5,847 nt of DNA from Verrucomicrobiota bacterium (GTDB taxonomy: Bacteria > Verrucomicrobiota > Verrucomicrobiia > Opitutales > Opitutaceae): NCBI GenBank assembly GCA_023446865.1, contig JAEXPL010000398.1, forward strand, positions 1 to 5,847, read 5' to 3'. Made by a program: the position numbers and the translations under genes. The notes under the pieces were generated by a model that saw only the letters and a list, made by a program, of their open reading frames with translations, did not search any database and was not told the origin of the DNA. This document shows positions 1-4,856 of this stretch, piece by piece. Each line of letters begins with the position of its first letter. Within the stretch, counting starts at the first letter, position 1.

Positions 1-240
1 TCCCTCGGTCTGATCACCGGTCTCCTCTCCCGCGTCTCCGCGCTGGGCATCGGGATCACCATGACCGTTGCCATCTTCATGGGGCACACCGCGAACGGCT
101 TCTTCATGAACTGGTACGGCAACCAGAAGGGCGAGGGCTTCGAGTACCACCTCCTCGCGATCGGTCTCGCCCTCGTCGTCCTCATCGCCGGCGGCGGGAA
201 GGCCTCCGTGGACTCGCTGCTCGCCCGGAAGACAGGGTGA
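1..240 (+). CDS. DoxX family membrane protein, C-terminal part (5' end outside window)
   Basis: The reading frame is open from base 1 and ends at TGA 238-240, giving 79 residues of a C-terminus. Two hydrophobic stretches are visible. The first covers about residues 2-28 (LGLITGLLSRVSALGIGITM onward) and the second about residues 57-69 (LLAIGLALVVLIA). They are joined by a polar loop containing NWYGNQKGEGFEYH. The GEGFEYHLLAIGLAL segment followed by IAGGGKASVD is typical of the end of DoxX-type small integral membrane proteins, which usually have four transmembrane helices and about 130-170 residues. The family name comes from a subunit of an archaeal thiosulfate:quinone oxidoreductase, but most bacterial members have no firmly known function, so no reaction is claimed. 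The start and the first helices lie upstream of the window. Family assignment is from recognition of the sequence, not a search. Confidence 0.8.
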   Translation, partial: SLGLITGLLSRVSALGIGITMTVAIFMGHTANGFFMNWYGNQKGEGFEYHLLAIGLALVVLIAGGGKASVDSLLARKTG

Positions 241-267
241 CCCGCAACGCCTCCTCCTTCGCTCCTC

Positions 268-297
268 ACGGCGGTTCCGTACAGTACGGGCCGCCGT
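268..297. terminator. Imperfect hairpin downstream of the doxX-like gene
   Basis: The left arm ACGGCGG (268-274) pairs with CCGCCGT (291-297). An inner arm CCGTA (277-281) pairs with TACGG (285-289) around a CAG loop. Bases 275-276 (TT) face 290 (G), so the only defect is a one-base bulge beside a T-G wobble. The hairpin starts 27 bases after the upstream stop codon. No T-run follows, so a classic Rho-independent terminator is not shown. It could instead be an mRNA 3'-end stabiliser or a protein-binding site. Confidence 0.45.
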
Positions 298-301
298 TCG
301 T

Positions 302-324
302 GGTGTCGGGGACGACCCGACACC
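302..324. terminator. Perfect 9-bp stem-loop between doxX-like gene and yicC
   Basis: GGTGTCGGG (302-310) and CCCGACACC (316-324) are exact reverse complements around a 5-base loop GACGA. The stem lies 4 bases after the preceding hairpin and 42 bases before the yicC start. The bases after it (TCTGCCCTTGT) are only mildly T-rich. The best reading is a transcription terminator or 3'-end structure for the upstream gene, placed just before the yicC promoter. A regulator-binding site is the alternative. Confidence 0.5.
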
Positions 325-331
325 TCTGCCC

Positions 332-360
332 TTGTCATGAGGCGACCGGCCCCTGTTACT
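332..360 (+). promoter_or_regulatory. Possible yicC promoter (TTGTCA with weak -10)
   Basis: TTGTCA at 332-337 matches five of six positions of the sigma-70 -35 consensus. After 17 bases comes GTTACT (355-360), a poor -10 match at three of six positions. TACTGC after TGT is an alternative -10. Transcription would start close to the ATG at 367, implying almost no leader. This is inferred from position and similarity only. Confidence 0.3.
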
Positions 361-366
361 GCAGCC

Positions 367-1239
367 ATGAAAAGCATGACCGGCTGCGGCCGGGCCGCCG
401 CCCCGTTCGCCGGCCACGAACTCTCCGTCCAGGTCTCCTCCGTCAACCGTCGGGGGATCGAAATCGCCGCGAGCCTGCCGGACGAATGGCGCGAACTCGA
501 GACGGCCGTGGGCGATCGCATCCGTACCGTCGCCACCCGCGGCCGTATCTCCGTCGCCGTGGCCGTCCGCGCCCCTGAAGGCCGCGCCGAAGGGCTGCCC
601 GACGAAGCCGCCGTCGGCCGCGCACTCGACCACCTCGCCGCGCTCGCCGCCAAACGCGGCATTCCCTTCGCCCCCGATGCCGCGCTGCTCTGGGAGGTCG
701 CCGCCAGCCTGCGCAACAATCAGAGCATCCCACCCGCGGAAGAGGCCCAGCCCGCCCTGCTCGCCCTCATCGACCAGGCGCTTGCCGGGTTCGGCGCGAT
801 GCGTGCCAAGGAAGGCGCCACGCTCCAGGCCGACATGCTCGCCCGCGTCGCCATCATTCGCGGACACTTTGCGGCCATCGCCGAACGCGCCCCGCAGGTC
901 ACCGCCGGCTACCGTGAAAACCTCACCCGGCGTCTGCGCGAGGCCGGCCTCGAACTCGACCTGCGCGACGAACGGGTGCTCCGCGAGATCGCCCTCTTCG
1001 CCGACCGCTGCGACATCACCGAGGAGATCACCCGCGCCCGCAGCCACCTCGACCAGCTCGATGCGCTCCTGCGCAGCGACGGAGAGATCGGCCGCAAGAC
1101 CGAGTTTCTCCTCCAGGAGCTCGGCCGCGAGGTGAACACCACCGGCAGCAAGGCCAACGACCTCGCCATCGCGAAGCTCGTCATCGAGTGCAAGAACGAG
1201 CTCGAACGCATCCGCGAGCAGATCGCCAACGTCGAGTGA
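367..1239 (+). CDS. yicC: YicC/YloC family endoribonuclease
   Basis: The protein has 290 residues, close to E. coli YicC (about 287). The N-terminus MKSMTGCGRA matches the family signature SMTGFGR, with Cys in place of the usual Phe at residue 7. SVNRRGIEI (25-33) corresponds to the conserved SVNHR region. The C-terminal domain carries LREIALFADRCDITEEITR (205-223), SHLDQ (226-230), GRKTEFLLQE (242-251) and the hallmark REVNTTGSKAND (254-265). Family members are hexameric RNases reported to cut structured or small RNAs, for example in small-RNA turnover in E. coli; the activity here is inferred from homology. The start at 367 was chosen because the family begins at this Met. An in-frame ATG at 337 would add MRRPAPVTAA and overlap the possible -35 element. 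No Shine-Dalgarno sequence is visible. In many genomes yicC precedes gmk and rpoZ, but here it converges on hisC. Confidence 0.93.
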   Translation: MKSMTGCGRAAAPFAGHELSVQVSSVNRRGIEIAASLPDEWRELETAVGDRIRTVATRGRISVAVAVRAPEGRAEGLPDEAAVGRALDHLAALAAKRGIPFAPDAALLWEVAASLRNNQSIPPAEEAQPALLALIDQALAGFGAMRAKEGATLQADMLARVAIIRGHFAAIAERAPQVTAGYRENLTRRLREAGLELDLRDERVLREIALFADRCDITEEITRARSHLDQLDALLRSDGEIGRKTEFLLQELGREVNTTGSKANDLAIAKLVIECKNELERIREQIANVE

Positions 1240-1250
1240 TCAGCCGCCGG

Positions 1251-1274
1251 CGCCAGGCGGTGATCCGCCTGGCG
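1251..1274. terminator. Bidirectional stem-loop between convergent yicC and hisC
   Basis: CGCCAGGCGG (1251-1260) and CCGCCTGGCG (1265-1274) are exact reverse complements around the 4-base loop TGAT. The stem lies 11 bases after the yicC stop and 13 bases beyond the hisC stop on the other strand. It therefore sits centrally in the 48-base gap between two genes that point at each other. A 10-bp G+C-rich stem with a tetraloop is very stable. No T-run follows on either strand, so termination is inferred from position and symmetry. Confidence 0.7.
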
Positions 1275-1287
1275 ATCGCCGTGTCCG

Positions 1288-2370
1288 TCACGCCGCCATC
1301 AGCGCGAGCAGTCGTTCGTTCTGCGCCTTCGTGCCCACGGTCACGCGCACCCACTCGGGCAGCCCGTAACCACCGACCGGACGCACAATCACGCCACCCT
1401 TCTGCAGCTTCTGGAAGACGGCATTACCGTCGCCAACCTTCACCAGAAGGAAATTCGCCGCGCTCGGCGCGCACTCCAGCCCGAGCTTCTTGAAGCCCTT
1501 GATGAGCTGCTTGAGCCCGGCGCTGTTCACGCGGCGCGAGCGCTGCACAAACGCTTCGTCGTCGAGCGCTGCGATCGCCGCCTCCTGCGCCACCGAGTTC
1601 ACGTTGAAGGGCTGGCGCACGCGGTTGAGCAGTCCGACCATCGCGGCCGAGGCGTAGCCGTAGCCCACGCGAAAGCCGGCCAAACCGTAGATCTTCGAGA
1701 ACGTCCGCAGGCAGATCACCTTGCGCCCCTCGGCAATGAGCGGCCGCAGGTCCGGCGGGTTCGCGACATACTCCGCGTACGCCTCGTCGTAGACGAAGAC
1801 CACGTGGTCGGGCAGCCCGCGGACGAACTCCAGCAGCTCCGCCTCGGTGTTGGCGGCGCCGGTCGGATTGTTCGGGCAGGCGACGAAAACCAACTTCGTG
1901 CGCGGCGTGATCGCGGCGGCCATGGCCTTCAGATCATGCGCGTGGTTCGCCAGCGGCACCTCGACCGGCTTCGCCCCGAAGAGCAGCGTGACGAGCTTGT
2001 AGACGATGAAGGCGGGCTTGCCCATGACGACCTCGTCGCCGGCACCGAGGAACGCGTGGCCGAGCAGCTCGAGCAGCTCGTTGGAGCCGTTGCCCACCGC
2101 GATCTGCTCGGGCTTCAGCGCGAGTTTCGCCGCGAGCTTGTCGCGCAGACGCACGCAACCGCCGTCGGGATACAGTTGGGAGTCCTTCAGGGTCGCGCGC
2201 ACCGCCTTCAGCGCCTTCGGCGACGGCCCGAGCGGGTTCTCGTTGGAGGCGACCTTCACAATCGTCGCCGGGTCGAGCCCGAGCTCCCGGGCGACATACT
2301 CGATCGGCTTGCCGGGCTCGTAGACCGGCTGCGACATGACGTGGCGTTGGGCGAGTTCCGTGATGGTCAT
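1288..2370 (-). CDS. hisC: Histidinol-phosphate aminotransferase (HisC)
   Basis: This 360-residue protein is a class I/II fold PLP-dependent aminotransferase of the usual HisC length. It transfers an amino group from glutamate to imidazole-acetol phosphate, giving histidinol phosphate, in cytoplasmic histidine synthesis. Visible motifs are SNENPLGPSP (42-51), YPDGG (67-71), GNGSNELL (93-100), PNNPTG (166-171) with the PLP-contacting Asn168, and YDEAYAEY (194-201) with Asp195 and Tyr198. TFSKIYGLAGFRVGYG (223-238) carries the Schiff-base Lys226 and the phosphate-binding Arg234. VRVTVGT (341-347) carries Arg342, expected to bind the substrate carboxylate. The MTITELAQRH start gives a normal N-terminus. 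It lies 73 bases downstream of der on the same strand, and no other his gene is in view. Related enzymes can also act on aromatic amino acids, so a dual role is possible but not shown. No Shine-Dalgarno sequence precedes the start. Confidence 0.93.
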   Translation of the reverse strand: MTITELAQRHVMSQPVYEPGKPIEYVARELGLDPATIVKVASNENPLGPSPKALKAVRATLKDSQLYPDGGCVRLRDKLAAKLALKPEQIAVGNGSNELLELLGHAFLGAGDEVVMGKPAFIVYKLVTLLFGAKPVEVPLANHAHDLKAMAAAITPRTKLVFVACPNNPTGAANTEAELLEFVRGLPDHVVFVYDEAYAEYVANPPDLRPLIAEGRKVICLRTFSKIYGLAGFRVGYGYASAAMVGLLNRVRQPFNVNSVAQEAAIAALDDEAFVQRSRRVNSAGLKQLIKGFKKLGLECAPSAANFLLVKVGDGNAVFQKLQKGGVIVRPVGGYGLPEWVRVTVGTKAQNERLLALMAA

Positions 2371-2375
2371 GGACG

Positions 2376-2405
2376 GAAACGCTGCGGAGCGCGCCGCCGC
2401 GTTTC
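2376..2405 (-). promoter_or_regulatory. Long imperfect inverted repeat just upstream of hisC
   Basis: On the plus strand, GAAACGC (2376-2382) pairs with GCGTTTC (2399-2405). After one mismatch (2383 with 2398), GCGG (2384-2387) pairs with CCGC (2394-2397) around a 6-base loop. The structure ends 5 bases before the hisC ATG and begins right next to the -35-like TTGATT. It could be an operator over the hisC core promoter, a leader hairpin affecting hisC, or the terminator of der, whose stop is 38 bases further upstream. The sequence alone does not choose between these. Confidence 0.4.
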
Positions 2406-2411
2406 AATCAA
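2406..2411 (-). promoter_or_regulatory. Possible hisC -35 element (TTGATT)
   Basis: TTGATT on the minus strand matches four of six positions of the -35 consensus and begins 41 bases before the hisC start codon. No convincing -10 lies 16-18 bases downstream. Its support comes mainly from the same TTG spacing before yicC, leuB and the gene at 4007. Confidence 0.22.
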
Positions 2412-2443
2412 CTTTCCCGGCCGTCGCGAGACCGCCGCCCGCG

Positions 2444-3868
2444 TCACTCGTCCTCGCGGCGCGGGACGTAGTCGGGCCGCGGAGCCTTCTCCTTGCCGAC
2501 GAGGTCGAAGTGGATCGGGCAGCCGTTGAGGCGGAACTCCTCGATCACGCCGCTCTCGAGATAGCGCCGGTACGACTCGGTGAGCGTCGTGGCGTTGTTG
2601 CAGAAGATCTTGATCCGGTACGGGCGGTTGCCGGTCTGCACAGCATAGTAGGCCCGGAAGCGCTTCCCCGCATAGGCGGGCGGCGGCACGCGGTCGGTGA
2701 GCTGCAACATGAGCTGGTTGAGCTTCGCGGTGGGCAGCTTCTTGTCGAGGGCCTGGTCGATGCGGCGTGCGGCGGCCAGCATGCGTTCGACGGCGAAACC
2801 CTTGAGCGCGGAGATGTAGACCAGCGGTGCGCCGGGAGTGAAGAACAGCTCGCGGGCGGCGGCGGCGGAATACTTCTCGCGGTAGTCGGCCTCGCTCTCG
2901 TACCCGCGCAGCGGCTTGTCGGCGAACGCCGCCTGGGCGAGGTCCCATTTGTTCACCACCACGATGCACGGTTTGTTGGCCTTCACGATCTCGGCGCCGA
3001 TGGCCTTGTCCTGCTTGGTCACGCCGTCGAGCGCGTCGAGCACGAGATAGACGATGTCGGCGCTCTGCAGCGCGTCGATCGAACGGACACGGGAGAAATA
3101 CTCGACCGGCGAACCGAGCTTGGTGTTGGTCTTGATCCCGGCGGTATCCATCAGCCGGAACGGCCACTTCTTGCCCTCGGCGGTGGTGAACGTGAAATCG
3201 AGTTCCACCGCATCGCGCGTGGTGCCGGCGATGTCGCTGACGATGAGGCGCGGCTGCTCGAGGAGGCGGTTGGCCAGCGACGACTTGCCCACGTTGGGCC
3301 GACCGACGAAGGCGATCTTGAGCGGATTGTCGGCCGTGCGTTCCCCGCCGGCCTCGGTCGGCGCTACGGGGGCGGGCCCGAGGTGCTGCGCGATGAGCGC
3401 GCGGAGGTTGTCCTCGCCGTGGCCGTGCTCGGCGGAGAGATGGGCGAACTTGTCGAAACCGAGGCGCTTGAAGAAGTCCAGCGAGACGGGCTGGTCGGGG
3501 TTGTCGCTCTTGTTGAGGACGACGATCACGGGTTTGCCGCTCTTGCGCAGGAGCTTCGCGGCCTTGTCGTCGAGCGGGTTGTTCGTCTCGCGCGAATCGA
3601 CGACGAAGAGGATCAGCGAAGCGGTCTCGATCGCAAAGCGCGCCTGCGCCTCGACGGCCGGAATGAGCTTGTCGGGCGTGGTCTTCGGATCGAGGCCGAG
3701 GCCGCCGGTGTCGAGGAGCATGTAGTCCTTGTCGACGGTGCCGGAAACGATGTCGCGCGTGATGCCCGCCTCGTCGTGGACGATGGAGATGCGGCGGCGG
3801 ACCAGCCGGTTGAAAAGGCGGCTCTTACCGACGTTCGGACGACCTACGATGGCGACAATGCGGGACAT
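2444..3868 (-). CDS. der: Ribosome biogenesis GTPase Der (EngA)
   Basis: The protein has 474 residues and shows the two tandem GTPase domains unique to Der, which assists 50S ribosomal subunit assembly. Domain 1 has GRPNVGKS (9-16), Thr37 in GITRD, DTGG (53-56), NKSD (119-122) and SA (145-146). After a linker at about 160-182, domain 2 has GRPNVGKSS (189-197), GTTRD (215-219), DTAGIK (241-246), NKWD (306-309) and SALKG (353-357). The C-terminal KH-like domain follows, with the conserved NRPYRIKIFCN region (414-424) and a basic/acidic tail. The residue after GKS in domain 1 is Arg17 (GKSRLFNRL) where Thr is usual, while domain 2 has Ser. The MSRIVAIVGRPNVGKS start was chosen because Der begins a few residues before its first P-loop. 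The frame stays open further upstream, but that part would overlap the divergent gene and looks non-family. No Shine-Dalgarno sequence or clear promoter is visible. Confidence 0.96.
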   Translation of the reverse strand: MSRIVAIVGRPNVGKSRLFNRLVRRRISIVHDEAGITRDIVSGTVDKDYMLLDTGGLGLDPKTTPDKLIPAVEAQARFAIETASLILFVVDSRETNNPLDDKAAKLLRKSGKPVIVVLNKSDNPDQPVSLDFFKRLGFDKFAHLSAEHGHGEDNLRALIAQHLGPAPVAPTEAGGERTADNPLKIAFVGRPNVGKSSLANRLLEQPRLIVSDIAGTTRDAVELDFTFTTAEGKKWPFRLMDTAGIKTNTKLGSPVEYFSRVRSIDALQSADIVYLVLDALDGVTKQDKAIGAEIVKANKPCIVVVNKWDLAQAAFADKPLRGYESEADYREKYSAAAARELFFTPGAPLVYISALKGFAVERMLAAARRIDQALDKKLPTAKLNQLMLQLTDRVPPPAYAGKRFRAYYAVQTGNRPYRIKIFCNNATTLTESYRRYLESGVIEEFRLNGCPIHFDLVGKEKAPRPDYVPRREDE

Positions 3869-4006
3869 GCGCCCGGACAATCGGCACGCCCCCGCCGCTG
3901 GGCGAGGAGAATGTTTTCCGGGCCCACCGGACCCGGGCGCCGTTCCGCGCCGTGGCGTAACCCGCCGTTGACCTCCGCGCTGCAATGGGCGCTCCTTGGC
4001 CACCCC
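3869..4006. promoter_or_regulatory. Divergent intergenic region, der / gene at 4007
   Basis: This 138-base spacer separates der (minus) from the gene at 4007 (plus), so both promoters should lie here. On the plus strand, TTGACC (3968-3973) matches five of six -35 positions and begins 39 bases before the ATG at 4007, but no good -10 follows. On the minus strand there is no comparable element for der. A short A/T-rich patch at 3910-3917 is the only low-G+C stretch near the expected site. Small G+C-rich stems are present: CCGGG (3918-3922) with CCCGG (3932-3936), and GGCGC (3936-3940) with GCGCC (3947-3951). These may only reflect base composition. No small gene was recognised. Confidence 0.35.
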
Positions 4007-4735
4007 ATGCAAACCCGCGACATCGAGTACATCTTCACGCTGCCCGACGGGGGCCGGGAAGTGTTCCTGTTCCAGCTTGATGAACGCAGTCTCGCGCTCA
4101 ACCGCCCCCAGCCCATCTACCTCCCCGCTTGGACCGAACTGGGGAACCATCAGTGCGCCAACTGCCCGCTTAATGCCGCCACGCATGAGCGCTGCCCTCT
4201 CGCCGCGACGCTGGTGCCCGTCGTCCACCGGCTAGATGGGCTCCTGTCCTGGGACCTCGTGCGCATCGAGGTCGTGACGGCCGAGCGCACCATCTCGCAA
4301 CAGACCAGCGCCCAACGCGCCATCGGGTCCATGCTCGGCCTGCTCAACTCCGTGAGCGGCTGCCCCCACCTGGCGTTCTTCCGGCCGATGGCGCGCTTCC
4401 ACCTTCCGCTGGCCAGCCGTGAGGAGACGATCTACCGCGCAACGTCGATGTACCTGCTCGCCCAGTATTTCCGCTCCCGGGCCGACCAGAGTCCCGACTT
4501 TGCCCTGCGCGGTCTGCAGGAGATCTACCGCAACGTCCAGACGGTGAACGCCGCGATGGTCGACCGTCTCCGCAGCGCCACTGCCTCCGACTACATGGTC
4601 AATGCGGTCGTCTTCCTCGATCTGTACGCCGTGGCCGTCCAGCAGACGATCACCGATTCCCTCGAGGGAATTCGCCACTGGTTCGCACCATACCTCGCGC
4701 CGGCGGGTCCGCCTGCCGAGCCAACGCCGGCCTGA
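4007..4735 (+). CDS. Conserved uncharacterised protein with CxxCPL...CPL cysteine motif
   Basis: The predicted protein has 242 residues and begins MQTRDIEYIFTLPDGGREVF, a beta-rich start typical of this conserved bacterial family. From memory it resembles the family catalogued as DUF6901; I am not certain of the number and no function is known to me. A cysteine cluster lies at residues 48-65, HQCANCPLNAATHERCPL (Cys50, Cys53, Cys63, with His48 nearby), and a fourth Cys119 sits in SGCPHLAFFRPMARFHLP (117-134). Four cysteines plus histidines could bind a metal, but this is inference. The second half (about 138-230) looks helical, with YRATSMYLLAQYF and an aliphatic segment VVFLDLYAVAVQQ (201-213). 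It ends in an Ala/Pro-rich tail. No signal peptide or clear membrane helix is seen, so a cytoplasmic location is likely. The start was set by the family-like N-terminus, since the frame remains open far upstream, antisense to der. No Shine-Dalgarno sequence is visible. Confidence 0.85.
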   Translation: MQTRDIEYIFTLPDGGREVFLFQLDERSLALNRPQPIYLPAWTELGNHQCANCPLNAATHERCPLAATLVPVVHRLDGLLSWDLVRIEVVTAERTISQQTSAQRAIGSMLGLLNSVSGCPHLAFFRPMARFHLPLASREETIYRATSMYLLAQYFRSRADQSPDFALRGLQEIYRNVQTVNAAMVDRLRSATASDYMVNAVVFLDLYAVAVQQTITDSLEGIRHWFAPYLAPAGPPAEPTPA

Positions 4736-4744
4736 TCCTTCGCC

Positions 4745-4838
4745 CCCATGCCCGGTATACGCCGCTAACTGGCGCAGTCCGCACGCAGTCCGCTCCTCCG
4801 CTCGCCCAGAATCCGCTTGGACTCGCCGCGGGCATGGG
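4745..4838. repeat. Widely spaced 10-bp inverted repeat upstream of leuB
   Basis: CCCATGCCCG (4745-4754) and CGGGCATGGG (4829-4838) are exact reverse complements separated by 74 bases. Together they span most of the 121-base gap before leuB. The right arm falls between the -35-like TTGGAC and the leuB start, and the left arm lies about 60 bases upstream of that element. Paired operator half-sites or a long-range fold are possible; chance in G+C-rich DNA is not excluded. Confidence 0.4.
4773..4793 (+). repeat. Direct repeat CGCAGTCCGC x2, 11-base period
   Basis: CGCAGTCCGC occurs at 4773-4782 and again at 4784-4793, separated by one base. A decayed relative, AGAATCCGC, ends at 4816 just before the -35-like TTGGAC. 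The 11-base period places both copies on nearly the same face of the helix. Their position 24-44 bases upstream of the possible leuB -35 suits an activator site, but no known regulator motif was recognised. Confidence 0.45.
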
Positions 4839-4845
4839 TTTGCTT
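4817..4845 (+). promoter_or_regulatory. Possible leuB promoter (TTGGAC)
   Basis: TTGGAC at 4817-4822 matches three of six -35 consensus positions, including the key TTG, and begins 40 bases before the leuB ATG. After a 17-base spacer comes TTGCTT (4840-4845), a very weak -10 with two matches. The support is mostly positional. Confidence 0.22.
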
Positions 4846-4856
4846 CGCCCCCTCCT

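Noticed and set aside
337..366. Upstream in-frame ATG for yicC adding MRRPAPVTAA
   Set aside because: The conserved family N-terminus begins at MKSMTG (367), and the earlier ATG overlaps the possible -35 element.
1804..2529. 241-codon plus-strand frame antisense to hisC
   Set aside because: It is Arg/Leu/Gly-rich shadow sequence opposite a complete HisC and runs into the der coding end.
3918..3951. Small palindromes (GGGCCC, CCCGGG, GGCGCC) in the der divergent spacer
   Set aside because: Six-base G+C-only palindromes are expected by chance at this base composition and show no regular spacing.
2336..4006. Very long open frame on the plus strand antisense to der, continuous with the gene at 4007
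   Set aside because: It mirrors the der codon pattern in G+C-rich DNA and its translation is low-complexity Glu/Val/Gly/Arg/Ala-rich sequence with no recognisable family. der on the other strand has all its motifs. Only the part from 4007 looks like a real protein.
3869..4228. N-terminal extension of der by 120 codons
   Set aside because: Der proteins begin a few residues before the first P-loop. The extension would overlap the divergent gene at 4007 and reads as non-family sequence.
4699..4731. GCCGGCG / CGCCGGC inverted repeat at the end of the gene at 4007, considered as a terminator
   Set aside because: It lies within the coding sequence of an Ala/Pro-rich tail, has a 19-base loop and no T-run. 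Codon composition explains it as well.
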